In this document: positions 37,999 through 46,955 of the stretch, in pieces | How the letters are laid out: every line of letters starts with the position of its first letter | Position numbering within the stretch: position 1 is the stretch's first letter | Assembly (NCBI RefSeq): GCF_030408735.1 | Contig: NZ_CP047204.1 | Coordinates: 682,001-746,000, forward strand | DNA: 64,000 bases | Source: Corynebacterium faecale | GTDB taxonomy: Bacteria; Actinomycetota; Actinomycetes; Mycobacteriales; Mycobacteriaceae | Direction of reading: 5' to 3' | Made by a program: the position numbers and the translations under genes | The notes under the pieces: generated by a model | Told to the model about the DNA's origin: nothing | The model's input: the letters and a program-made list of their open reading frames with translations, nothing else | Databases searched by the model: none

Positions 37999-39060
37999 AT
38001 GAGCAGACATTCCCGCCGCGACAGTGACCTGTCGGGTCTACCCGACCATGCGCTGCTGAGCATCATCCGGATGCCGGCGGCCGCGAAGATCAGTCCATGG
38101 TGGTTGATGTTGCGACGTGTCGCCTATGCCCTGCTGCTCACCCTCGTGGTCACTCTCATCGTCTACTTTGATCGCGGTGGATACTCGGAGGAACTGACCT
38201 TCGTGGATGCACTGTATTACTCCACCGTGTCATTGACCACGGTGGGTTACGGCGACATCACCCCGATCACCCAGGAGGCACGCCTGCTCAACGTGCTGGT
38301 CATCACCCCGTTCCGCATCGCCTTCCTGGTGCTGCTGGTCGGAACCACCCTGTCCGTGCTCACCGAGGAATCGCGCCGGGCTCTGCAGATCCAACGTTGG
38401 AGGAGACGAATGCGCAATCACACGGTTGTTGTCGGATACGGGACGAAGGGCCGTTCCGCTGTCGCCGCATTGCTCGCCGATGGTGTCGCCGCAAATCAGA
38501 TCGTGGTCATCGACACCGACCCCGTCGCACTGGACGCCGCCAACAATGACGGACTGGTCACCGTGCGGGGTACCGCCACCAAGGCCGATGTGCTCCGGAT
38601 CGCCGGGGTGCAGCGGGCCCGCGCAGTGGTCGTGGCACCCAACCTGGATGACACCGCCGTGCTGGTCACTCTTTCTGTGCGGGAGATCGCTCCCCGCGCC
38701 ATGATCGTGGCATCTGTCCGTGAATCCGAGAATCAGCACCTGTTGGAACAATCCGGTGCGGATTCCGTGGTCATCTCCTCTGAGACCGCCGGCCGCATGC
38801 TCGGGCTCGCAACCGTCACCCCGTCCGTGGTGGAGATGATGGAGGACCTGCTCTCACCCGATGAGGGTTTCTCGGTGGCGGAACGTCCCGTCGCGGAGGA
38901 TGAGGTCGGTTCCAACCCCCGGCACCTCGCCGACATCGTCCTCGGGGTGGTCCGTTCCGGTGAGCTCTACCGCATTGACTCCCCGGAGGCGGAAACCGTC
39001 GAGCCGGGCGACCGGCTCTTGTATGTCCGCCGAGTCTTCAGCGATGATGTGAAGGATTAA
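37999..39060 (+). CDS. cglK: Two-helix potassium channel with RCK domain
   Basis: The 353-residue channel has two membrane helices (~residues 36-52 and ~92-116) around the pore helix and selectivity filter TVGYGD. A cytoplasmic RCK/TrkA-N domain (TVVVGYGTKGRSAV, nucleotide-type GxGxxG) and a TrkA-C-like end follow. It is the positional equivalent of C. glutamicum CglK (cg0887), which matters for K+ uptake and pH homeostasis. ATG 38410 in the middle has a strong internal GGAGGAG, which may yield the RCK domain alone, as in MthK. Confidence 0.93.
   Translation: MSRHSRRDSDLSGLPDHALLSIIRMPAAAKISPWWLMLRRVAYALLLTLVVTLIVYFDRGGYSEELTFVDALYYSTVSLTTVGYGDITPITQEARLLNVLVITPFRIAFLVLLVGTTLSVLTEESRRALQIQRWRRRMRNHTVVVGYGTKGRSAVAALLADGVAANQIVVIDTDPVALDAANNDGLVTVRGTATKADVLRIAGVQRARAVVVAPNLDDTAVLVTLSVREIAPRAMIVASVRESENQHLLEQSGADSVVISSETAGRMLGLATVTPSVVEMMEDLLSPDEGFSVAERPVAEDEVGSNPRHLADIVLGVVRSGELYRIDSPEAETVEPGDRLLYVRRVFSDDVKD
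38399..38412 (+). promoter_or_regulatory. Internal ribosome binding site in cglK
   Basis: GGAGGAG at 38399-38405 sits 4 nt before the in-frame ATG at 38410 (residue 138), exactly at the start of the RCK domain. It would yield a 216-residue soluble RCK protein. Confidence 0.55.
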
Positions 39061-39061
39061 C

Positions 39062-39781
39062 ATGCACATTCTCCCCATTGGCCCCCGTGACGAGATTCCA
39101 GTCCGCGATGGCCGTCCCGTTTTCCTCAACGACCACCCTGGGAACCCGGTCTCTGTCGCGCCGGGCTTCTTCGCGGTACGCGTCACGCATGCCGACGTGT
39201 CGCGGTTGGGACAGGCGGTCGCGCCGCGCGACCTGAGAGATAAGCTTGTCGACGCCTCCGTCAGCCTCCTCCGCAACAGCGAGCGTGTCCGTTTCGACCC
39301 ATCAGATGGCAGTGAACTCCGTTACGCCGATAGCGGGGTCGCCTATGGTGCCAGCGGCCGACCATTGTTTCCCCGTCTGGACCCCGCGGTGATCGGCATC
39401 GTGGAGTTAACCGGTGCGGAGCGCATTCTGCTGGGGATGAATGCCCAGCGAAAGAATTATTTCTCCCTGATCGCGGGTTATGTCTCACATGGTGAGAACC
39501 TCGAGGACGCCTTCGCCCGTGAGGTGCTGGAGGAGACCGGTCGTCGCGTCGGTGACATCACCTATGTGGCGAGCCAGCCGTGGCCGGTGTCCGGTTCCCT
39601 GATGGTGGGCATGCGGGGATTCACCGAGGATGAGGATCAACAGGCGGAGACCGATGGTGAACTCGCCGAGATGATCTGGGTGGGGGCACGCGATATCCTG
39701 GAATGTCGGATCCCGATCGCCCCACCCGGATCCATCGCCCACGACATGATCCACAAGTGGGCGAATGAGAAACAACACTGA
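39062..39781 (+). CDS. nudC: NAD+ diphosphatase (NudC-type Nudix hydrolase)
   Basis: The 239-residue Nudix protein has the box GYVSHGENLEDAFAREVLEETG and downstream the NADH-type SQPW motif (VASQPWPVSGSLMVGM, where most NudC proteins read SQPWPFPxS). The family hydrolyses NAD(H) and removes NAD caps from RNA. The usual four-cysteine zinc ribbon between the N-domain and Nudix box is gone (the region 78-110 has no Cys). The start follows the cglK stop by one base. Its end overlaps the open frame of uvrD2. Confidence 0.88.
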   Translation: MHILPIGPRDEIPVRDGRPVFLNDHPGNPVSVAPGFFAVRVTHADVSRLGQAVAPRDLRDKLVDASVSLLRNSERVRFDPSDGSELRYADSGVAYGASGRPLFPRLDPAVIGIVELTGAERILLGMNAQRKNYFSLIAGYVSHGENLEDAFAREVLEETGRRVGDITYVASQPWPVSGSLMVGMRGFTEDEDQQAETDGELAEMIWVGARDILECRIPIAPPGSIAHDMIHKWANEKQH

Positions 39782-39803
39782 CTTTTCCAATGAAGGGGAT
39801 TTT

Positions 39804-41837
39804 GTGATCAACCTGCAGGACCTCGATGAGGACCAGCGTATCGCCGCCACCGCACCCCGTGGTCCGGTGTGCATCCTGGCCGGCGCCGGAACGGGTAAGA
39901 CCCGGACCATCACCTATCGCATTGCGCACCTGATCGATCAGGGTTTCGTCAGTCCCAACCGGGTACTCGCGGTGACCTTCACCTCCCGCGCCGCCGGGGA
40001 GATGCGACACCGCCTCAGCCTCATGGGCATCGGGGGAGTCCAGGCACGCACCTTCCACGCCGCGGCGCGCAAACAGTTGATCTACTTCTGGCCACAGGTG
40101 GCGGGCAACCTGCCGTGGAAACTGCTGGACAACAAGTTCCCGCTCGTTGGCCGTGCGGTACGTGGCGCGAGGATGGAATCCCAGACGGAGAAAGTCCGCG
40201 ATATCCTCGGCGAAATCGAATGGGCGAAGGCCTCGCTGATAACCCCGGAGCAGTATCCGGAGAAACTTGGATCCCGCACCCCGCCCGCGCCCGCGGAAAA
40301 GGTCGCGGAAGTCTATGCCCGTTATGAACGGATGAAGTCCACCGGGGACGGGATACTGCTGGACTTCGATGATCTCCTGCTCCATACCGCCGGCGCCCTG
40401 GAGAACTCCCCGGCCGTGGCTGAGGAGTTCCGCGGACAGTACCGCAGCTTCGTGGTGGATGAGTACCAGGACGTCACCCCGCTCCAGCAGCGGGTGCTGC
40501 AGGCGTGGCTCGGCGACCGTGATGATCTGACCGTGGTCGGTGACGCCAACCAGACGATCTACTCCTTCACCGGGGCCACGCCGAGTTATCTGCTTAACTT
40601 CTCCCGCACATACGAGAATGCGACCGTCGTCAAGCTGCAGCGGGACTACCGCTCAACGCCGCAGGTCACCGACCTGGCCAACACCGTCATCGGTCAGGCC
40701 AGGGGGCGTGTGGCGGGCACACGCCTGGAACTGGAGGGCATGCGTGCACCCGGACCGGAACCGGAGTTCACCTCCTACGATGACGAACCCACCGAGGCCC
40801 GCGAGGTGGCGGGCAAGATCCTCACCCTGCTTGACCAGGGGATTCCAGCCTCTGAGATCGCCGTGCTCTACCGCATCAACGCACAGTCGGCGGTGTTCGA
40901 GCAGGCACTGTCGGATGCCGGGATCATGTACCAGGTTCGCGGCGGCGAAGGGTTTTTCACCCGCAGTGAGATCCGTCAGGCGCTCACCCAACTGGTGCGG
41001 GCATCGCAGCGGGACATCGATGAAACCAACCTGGTCCGTCTGGTCCGTCGCACCCTGGTGCCCCTCGGCCTGTCCACCGAGGAACCCGAAGGCGCGCAGG
41101 AACGCGAACGATGGCAGTCGCTGAACGCGCTCGTTGATCTGGTCGAGGAACTGGTCACCGCCACCCCTGACCTGACGCTGCAGGGACTGCTCCGCAAACT
41201 CCACGAACGACAGGAATCAAAGCACCCGCCCACCGTCGAGGGCGTCACGCTCGCCTCGCTCCATGCCGCGAAAGGTCTCGAATGGGACGCGGTGTTCCTG
41301 GTCGGGCTCGTTGATTCCACCCTGCCCATCAGTCACGCGATCAAGGCGGGTGATGAGGCGATCGAGGAGGAACGACGCCTCTTCTACGTCGGTGTCACCC
41401 GTGCCCGCGAACACCTCCACGGCTCATGGGCACTGTCCAGGCAGGAAGGTGGCCGGAAATCGCGTAAACGCAGTCGGTTCCTCGACGGCATCGTCTTTGA
41501 CACCGAACCGGAATCCGGCACCCCGCGGGCGAACCGTCAGCGAAACTGCCGGGTGTGCGGCAACCCCCTGGACACCCCTGCCGAACGGGTGGTGGGACGC
41601 TGCGGATCCTGCCCTCCGCAGGGCGATGAACAGATCTTCGAACAGCTACGTACGTGGCGCAATGACACCGCCCAGCGGGAGAATGTGCCCGCCTACATCG
41701 TGTTCACCAACGCCACGCTCATGGCGATCGCCGAAACGATGCCCACCGATGAGAATGAGCTGCTCAATGTCCCCGGTATCGGGCCGATGAAGATCGAGAA
41801 GTACGGTGATGCGATCCTGGGCATCCTGGCAAACTGA
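39804..41837 (+). CDS. uvrD2: ATP-dependent DNA helicase UvrD2
   Basis: A 677-residue SF1A helicase with ILAGAGTGKTRT, VDEYQDVTPLQQ, GDANQTIYSFTGA, SLHAAKGLEWDAVF and RLFYVGVTRAREHL. It ends in a tetracysteine linker (CRVCG...CGSCP) and an HRDC domain (IVFTNATLMAIAE...GIGPMKIEKYGD), the layout unique to UvrD2. An upstream ATG at 39765 exists inside nudC, but GAAGGGG precedes GTG 39804. It acts in DNA repair or replication. Confidence 0.95.
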   Translation: MINLQDLDEDQRIAATAPRGPVCILAGAGTGKTRTITYRIAHLIDQGFVSPNRVLAVTFTSRAAGEMRHRLSLMGIGGVQARTFHAAARKQLIYFWPQVAGNLPWKLLDNKFPLVGRAVRGARMESQTEKVRDILGEIEWAKASLITPEQYPEKLGSRTPPAPAEKVAEVYARYERMKSTGDGILLDFDDLLLHTAGALENSPAVAEEFRGQYRSFVVDEYQDVTPLQQRVLQAWLGDRDDLTVVGDANQTIYSFTGATPSYLLNFSRTYENATVVKLQRDYRSTPQVTDLANTVIGQARGRVAGTRLELEGMRAPGPEPEFTSYDDEPTEAREVAGKILTLLDQGIPASEIAVLYRINAQSAVFEQALSDAGIMYQVRGGEGFFTRSEIRQALTQLVRASQRDIDETNLVRLVRRTLVPLGLSTEEPEGAQERERWQSLNALVDLVEELVTATPDLTLQGLLRKLHERQESKHPPTVEGVTLASLHAAKGLEWDAVFLVGLVDSTLPISHAIKAGDEAIEEERRLFYVGVTRAREHLHGSWALSRQEGGRKSRKRSRFLDGIVFDTEPESGTPRANRQRNCRVCGNPLDTPAERVVGRCGSCPPQGDEQIFEQLRTWRNDTAQRENVPAYIVFTNATLMAIAETMPTDENELLNVPGIGPMKIEKYGDAILGILAN

Positions 41838-41844
41838 GCCTGTC

Positions 41845-42960
41845 TCAGTTGATGGAGACTCCGCCGCACCGTGGTGCACCGAGGGGGAGTGACGCATCCG
41901 AGGGGAACCAACACTCCTCCGGGATGTAGGTGATGGTCGCACGCTGTCCGTCCAAGTCGAACGCTGTGTCGTTCGATCCATAAGGAGTTTGTTCTCCCAG
42001 GAGAACCATTTTCGCTTCCCGCGGCATCGGCCCATCCGGGTTGCCTGACTGCCGCGCTGTGAACATGGTGGGGGAGTCAAAGATCAGGACTGCGAAACGG
42101 AAAGTGTCGTCCTCGCCATTGGGTGTTCGCTCCAGGCCCTGGTGGCGGGCGAGCTGCGGGGCTGTCATGACCCGGATTGTTCCGGCTGCTGTGTATCCAT
42201 CAGCGCCGGGATCTGTGGGGGGATCCTCCCCAAGGGTTGGCTGGGGAGCCAGAACCTGCCTATCTGCCTGTGTATCTGCCTGGATGTCTGCCTGATTGCT
42301 TGTCTGGCCGATCGTTTCGAGGGCGCTGCGATCAGAAACCGGGTAGAAGGTGATGGTGGACGTACTTTCAGAGGGCGCTGTCAAACTGTCTTGGAATTCC
42401 ACACCGTTTGGTACGAGACGGTCGCCCTCGAGGATGAATCCGCGGACGGTGGTTCCAGCACGGGAGGCGTTTCCCTCCACCTGGAAAATCTGATTACCCT
42501 CGGGCGACTCGGCCACGCGTGCCCGATATCCACCGCCGCTGCTGGCCCCACTCACAAGGGTGTCATCTGATGTCAGGAGAGCACCATTCTCGGATGTACT
42601 GAAGACCCGGACCGGACTGATGTAGTCAGCGCCTTCCGCTACCAGTAGTAGTTCAGGTATGTCATCGCCGGTCATCTCGATTAAGGCGTATTGGTACTGG
42701 CCGGTCAGGTTATAGCCGGCACCGCCCTGGAAATTGTATTGTTCGGGATTGTCCAGCACGTCGGTGTAGAGGTCGCGGGCTGTATCTGTCCGGGAGGGAA
42801 CAACAGTGGTGTCTTCCTCTGTAGTTGGAGCGATACTCCGGGTACTGGTGACGGTGGTGGTAGATGGAGCCTGGTTGCTGTTGGAGTCGGCGCAGCTGAC
42901 AAGCCCCATCGCCACGACGAGTCCTATTATTACAGTGCGAAATGATTGGATCCTGGACAT
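41845..42960 (-). CDS. Secreted lipoprotein of unknown function
   Basis: Signal peptide with lipobox LVSC (C23), then a low-complexity Ser/Thr region (APSTTTVTSTRSIAPTTEED), and a ~310-residue exported domain with no motif I recognise. The part around residues 90-105 (YALIEMTGDDIPELLLVAEG) resembles repeat-type VCBS/FG-GAP-like loops weakly. It converges on uvrD2. Confidence 0.75.
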   Translation of the reverse strand: MSRIQSFRTVIIGLVVAMGLVSCADSNSNQAPSTTTVTSTRSIAPTTEEDTTVVPSRTDTARDLYTDVLDNPEQYNFQGGAGYNLTGQYQYALIEMTGDDIPELLLVAEGADYISPVRVFSTSENGALLTSDDTLVSGASSGGGYRARVAESPEGNQIFQVEGNASRAGTTVRGFILEGDRLVPNGVEFQDSLTAPSESTSTITFYPVSDRSALETIGQTSNQADIQADTQADRQVLAPQPTLGEDPPTDPGADGYTAAGTIRVMTAPQLARHQGLERTPNGEDDTFRFAVLIFDSPTMFTARQSGNPDGPMPREAKMVLLGEQTPYGSNDTAFDLDGQRATITYIPEECWFPSDASLPLGAPRCGGVSIN

Positions 42961-43032
42961 GAGTGCGGTGTACCTTTCGCCCTGGGCGGATAGGGAGATA
43001 CGCCGAAGTGTTATCCCCTTTGATAATTCACT

Positions 43033-43836
43033 TTAACCCGCGGGGAAGAAACATACTGGACATCTCGGATGCCCCGACACCTGCCCACGGTGCCCTGAAC
43101 CCGCATAAGGATCGATCTCCTCGACATCCCCGGCCTGCCAGTCATCGGTGTGCAGAATCGCGGCGAGGCGCGCGGCGGTGGCGGCCTCGGTGATCGCATC
43201 CGGATTGGTGGGGCCGTTGGGTTGTTGAGTGACCAGAGTGTGCCAGTGCGGATCAACATCAGAGCGGTGCAGATCCACACACATCAGACACGGACCGCTG
43301 TGTCCGCGGCGCCCCGGCCCGATGAGACCACGGTTATCGATGAGTGATGCCGTCAGATACGTGGGAACCCGGCGTGCGAGCAACGGCGCCAGATGCCGGG
43401 TGTGCGCCAACCTGTTGAGCACCACGACATGCCGCGCCGGGCGGGTCAGAAACACAGATGGGCGATCATCGCGCAGAGCAATGCGCGGAACCAGACCGAG
43501 GGATTCGACGAGGGTGGCGGTGGCGTCGAGAAGCGTGCCGCGCCCGAATAGCAGCACCTCACCCGGCGCGGTTTCCCGCAACACCCGGAAAGCGAGCAGG
43601 TCCTCGAGCAGGCTGGTGGCGGCTGCGGGCCCCAGGCCCGCGGCGATGAGCTTATCGACGACCACCTCAACCCCCTGCCCTCCCCGAATTCCCAGCAGCA
43701 CGGGAACAATCCGTGAGGCAAGCTCGGTGGAATCCACTTCAAGCACGCCGGCACGCGTGGCATCCACCCCGAACTGGATCGCGGGACCCGGACGGATGAG
43801 TATCTGAACCGATGGTGAAAGAACGACATGAGTCAT
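43033..43836 (-). CDS. Orphan TOMM-type E1-like (cyclodehydratase) domain protein
   Basis: A 267-residue protein with a winged-helix-like N-terminal part and a ThiF/E1-like C-terminal part holding GPCLMCVDLHRSDVDPHW and the closing GHPRCPVCFF, i.e. two CxxC pairs that would bind zinc. This is the layout of TOMM precursor-binding / cyclodehydratase-type proteins (Rv3196 at the same place in mycobacteria). No YcaO gene, precursor peptide or dehydrogenase is nearby, so classical peptide modification is not supported. ATG 43836 with GGGGTAG upstream is preferred to TTG 43842. Confidence 0.78.
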   Translation of the reverse strand: MTHVVLSPSVQILIRPGPAIQFGVDATRAGVLEVDSTELASRIVPVLLGIRGGQGVEVVVDKLIAAGLGPAAATSLLEDLLAFRVLRETAPGEVLLFGRGTLLDATATLVESLGLVPRIALRDDRPSVFLTRPARHVVVLNRLAHTRHLAPLLARRVPTYLTASLIDNRGLIGPGRRGHSGPCLMCVDLHRSDVDPHWHTLVTQQPNGPTNPDAITEAATAARLAAILHTDDWQAGDVEEIDPYAGSGHRGQVSGHPRCPVCFFPAG

Positions 43837-43906
43837 GGACAACTACCCCGATTTCCGGACACACCCCCGTGTCCACACCATTCCATCACAGATACAATCA
43901 CCTGTC

Positions 43907-44395
43907 ATGCACGAGATTGTGGTGATCCGTTCTGCACGGCGGACCAGGACGGTACAGGCGCGGATCGTCGATGGGAAAGTCGAGGTCAGGATTCCGGCGA
44001 GGATGACCAAGGGGGAGGAGGAGAAGGCGGTGGAGGAGATCGTCGCAAAGCTTAAAAAGCGCACCACCTCCTCCGCGCACAGCGACGCCGCCCTCGTGGA
44101 ACGCGCGCACCGTCTCAATGAGACGGTGCTGGAGGGGCGTGCCCGGGTGGGGTCGGTTCGGTGGGTGGGCAACCAGACATCGAGGTGGGGGTCATGCACG
44201 GTCGCAACCGCCGACATCCGTATCTCTGACCGGCTGCGTCACGTTCCGGACTATGTGCTGGATGCGGTGCTGGTGCACGAGCTGACGCATACCTTCATCC
44301 CGGATCACTCCGCGGAATTCTGGAGTTGGGCAGACAAAACGCCCCTGGCCGAGCGGGCCAGGGGCTATCTTGAGGCGTATCAGCGCTGGGGCTAG
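43907..44395 (+). CDS. YgjP-like M48-clan metallopeptidase (DUF45)
   Basis: The 162-residue protein has the YgjP signature RWGSCTVATADIRISDRLRHVPDYVLDAVLVHELTHTFIPDHSAEFW, containing HELTH (zinc ligands) and the downstream glutamate. Frames from 43835 are open, but ATG 43907 has TACAAT 8 nt upstream and no ribosome site, which suggests a leaderless message. The role is unknown. It is divergent from the E1-like gene. Confidence 0.88.
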   Translation: MHEIVVIRSARRTRTVQARIVDGKVEVRIPARMTKGEEEKAVEEIVAKLKKRTTSSAHSDAALVERAHRLNETVLEGRARVGSVRWVGNQTSRWGSCTVATADIRISDRLRHVPDYVLDAVLVHELTHTFIPDHSAEFWSWADKTPLAERARGYLEAYQRWG

Positions 44396-44401
44396 ATAGG
44401 G

Positions 44402-45817
44402 CTATTTTTCGGGCTTGTCCTCATCGGAGTCGTCGGATTCATCGGACTCGTCGGTGGAATCCTTCTTCCCGGCCTCATCGGCAAGGAACTGCTCGAGCTT
44501 GTTGATCTCGGCGATGGGATCGAAACCGTCGGAGCTGCCTTCGTCGAGGAGGCCGTCGATGAACTGCGCTGGGTTGTCCAGATCCTCAGCCACGGGCAGG
44601 AAGTCAGGGTGGTCCCAGACGGCGTCACGGCGCTCAACACCGACAGCCACCTCGATGCGGCGCCACAGTTCGGTGGCCTCGGCGACCTTCGGGGCGTTGA
44701 ACTCGATGCCGACGACCTTGGCGAAGGCCTTCTCCGCGGAACCACCGGTGGCGCGGCGGCGACGCCATGCCTCGTTGATAGCTGAGGTGGAGGGGATGCG
44801 CTCGGACATCGCCTGGGTGACCACCAGGTCAACCCAACCCTCGATGAGCGCGAGCAGGGTCTCCAGGCGGGAGACAGCCGCGGCGTTGCGGGAACTGATG
44901 CGGGGGGAGAGGTCCATGCCCTGCAGCTCGCTCATCATTTCCTGAAGGCGCTGCGGATCTGGGTTGTCCATCTGGAACTGGCCCATGGCGTCCTGAATAT
45001 GTGAGGTGTCTATCTCCAGACCGGCGGCGTATTCCTCCACCGACGACACCAGTCGCTCGATCAGCCAGGGCACATGCTTGAACAGTCGCTGACGCGCAGC
45101 TTCGCGGGCACAGATGTAGACGAGCATCTCCTGGGCTGGAACGTTGAGGCCCTTGGATGCCTCAGCCAGGTTGGTGGGCAGGATTGCGGCGACACCGGTG
45201 GGAGCCACGGGCAGACCGAAATCTGAACCGGACAGTGTCTGCTTGGCCAGATCGCCGAGTGCGTTGCCCAGCTGCATGCCGAAGTTCATGGAGGACATCT
45301 GGTTCATCATCGATGACATCGGGCCCATCATTTCCTTCGCCTCCTCGGGGAGGTTCTCCAGCTGGGCCTGGTTCATATGTGCAGCGACAGGTGAGACGAG
45401 GCGCTTCCACATGGGCAGGGTGTTCTCCAACCAGGCCTCGGCGTTCCAGGCCTCGGGGCGGTGACCGGAGGTGGGCAGTTGGGTGGCGTCATCCAACCAG
45501 AGTTCGGCGAGACGGATGGATTCGGTGACCGCATCCCTGTCAGACTGCTTGGTCTCAGGAGCCCGGCCGATCTGTTGGCGGGCGATGCGTGCTGCCAGTT
45601 CATAGTTGACCGGACCGCCAGCCTCGGGGCTGTTCATGGAATCGCCCATGCCGGACAGCATCTGACCGAACTGGTTGAGGAGATCACCTAATCCGCCGCC
45701 GCCGAACCCACCGGCGCCGCCGCCGAAGAAACCGAAAGGATCGTTGTTATTACGGTCCCTGTCGTTGTCATCGTCGTCGTTATTCGGGAAAGAGAAACCG
45801 AAGCCATTGGAATTCAT
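44402..45817 (-). CDS. Zinc-dependent metalloprotease family protein (DUF2342)
   Basis: The 471-residue protein has a Gly/Asn/Asp-rich N-terminus (MNSNGFGFSFPNNDDDD, then FFGGGAGGFGGGG), a large helical core (MSSMMNQMSSMNFGMQLGNALGDLAKQ, ICAREAARQRLFKHVPWL) and an acidic tail. It is the counterpart of Rv3195 beside the YlbL-type protease. The conserved AREAARQRLF helix takes the place of the HExxH motif expected of a metalloprotease, so activity is doubtful. ATG 45817 has TAGATT 7 nt upstream (leaderless or a very close GGGAG). Confidence 0.85.
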   Translation of the reverse strand: MNSNGFGFSFPNNDDDDNDRDRNNNDPFGFFGGGAGGFGGGGLGDLLNQFGQMLSGMGDSMNSPEAGGPVNYELAARIARQQIGRAPETKQSDRDAVTESIRLAELWLDDATQLPTSGHRPEAWNAEAWLENTLPMWKRLVSPVAAHMNQAQLENLPEEAKEMMGPMSSMMNQMSSMNFGMQLGNALGDLAKQTLSGSDFGLPVAPTGVAAILPTNLAEASKGLNVPAQEMLVYICAREAARQRLFKHVPWLIERLVSSVEEYAAGLEIDTSHIQDAMGQFQMDNPDPQRLQEMMSELQGMDLSPRISSRNAAAVSRLETLLALIEGWVDLVVTQAMSERIPSTSAINEAWRRRRATGGSAEKAFAKVVGIEFNAPKVAEATELWRRIEVAVGVERRDAVWDHPDFLPVAEDLDNPAQFIDGLLDEGSSDGFDPIAEINKLEQFLADEAGKKDSTDESDESDDSDEDKPEK

Positions 45818-45902
45818 ATCTCCCAATCTACAAGGCACCCAAACCCGAATGCCATGATCCGGGCAACGCTATGAGCGAACACAGGTTGTAGGGTGGATAT
45901 CC

Positions 45903-46955
45903 GTGAACCGCAGAATCAAGACCCTCGCCTGGGGAGCAGTCCCACTCGTGGCGCTGGCATCCCTTGTCAGCATCGACCATATCCCGGGCACCGACATCAG
46001 TCTCACCGTTCCATACGCGGCGGAAGGACCCGGCCCCACGTTCAACACCCTCGGTGACGTCGACGGGGTGGAGGTCGTGGAGATCACCGGTGTGGAGACT
46101 GATGATGTGGAGGGCAACTTCAATATGACCACGGTGTCCGTCCGCACCGGCATGACGTTGTCGCAGGCCCTGACCCGCTGGCTGTTCACCGATGACACCA
46201 TCGTGCCCATCGAGCAGATCTTCCCTCCGGGGCAGAGCATGGAAGAGGTCCAGGAGTCCAACACCCTGGCATTCACTGCCTCTGAGGCAGCCGCGACGAT
46301 CGCCGCCATGAATTTCCTCGGTCTGCCGGTGGAGGCGGAGGTGGTTGAAGTGGTCGAGGATAGTGCCGCTGCCGGACAGTTCGAGCCAGGCGACACCCTC
46401 ATCGACGTCAACGGCGCCCCCGTCACCACGCCGGGTCAGGTCCAGGAGATCATCCGGGGGATGTCCCCGGGGGACGAGGTCACCATCACCTACACCCGCG
46501 GCGGCGAGCCGGGGAGCGCGACGGTGACCCTTGGCGAGCATCCCCAGGATGCCGCCCTGCCACTGTTGGGTATCTCCATGACATCCGTCCCGACCTCTGA
46601 GGCGGAAGTTTCCTACAACCTCGAGGACATCGGCGGCCCCAGCGCGGGGCTGATCTTCTCCCTCGCGGTGGTGGACAAATTATCCGAAGGCCCCCTGAAC
46701 GGGGGTAGGTTCGTGGCGGGAAGTGGCACCATCGCCGAGGACGGCACGGTGGGCCCGATCGGTGGCATCTCCCACAAGGTGCGCGCAGCAGAGGAGGAAG
46801 GCGCTGACATCTTCCTGGCTCCCGCAGCCAACTGCGCTGAGGCACTCACCGCCGATTCGGGTGACATGACGATTCTGAAGGTGGATTCCCTCGAGCATGC
46901 CGTCGAACAGATGGAGAACTATAACAGTGGCCGGGACTTCGAGGCCTGCAGCTAG
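45903..46955 (+). CDS. PDZ domain, Lon-like S16 serine protease (YlbL type)
   Basis: The 350-residue protein has one N-terminal membrane helix, a PDZ domain (~residues 130-205) and a C-terminal Lon-type proteolytic domain. The catalytic dyad is S247 in GGPSAGLIFSLAVVDKL and K292 in ISHKVRAAEEEGADIF, 45 residues apart as expected. The protease half faces outside. GTG 45903 follows TAGGGT by 8 nt, so it is probably leaderless. It is divergent from the DUF2342 gene (Rv3194c-Rv3195 order). Confidence 0.92.
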   Translation: MNRRIKTLAWGAVPLVALASLVSIDHIPGTDISLTVPYAAEGPGPTFNTLGDVDGVEVVEITGVETDDVEGNFNMTTVSVRTGMTLSQALTRWLFTDDTIVPIEQIFPPGQSMEEVQESNTLAFTASEAAATIAAMNFLGLPVEAEVVEVVEDSAAAGQFEPGDTLIDVNGAPVTTPGQVQEIIRGMSPGDEVTITYTRGGEPGSATVTLGEHPQDAALPLLGISMTSVPTSEAEVSYNLEDIGGPSAGLIFSLAVVDKLSEGPLNGGRFVAGSGTIAEDGTVGPIGGISHKVRAAEEEGADIFLAPAANCAEALTADSGDMTILKVDSLEHAVEQMENYNSGRDFEACS

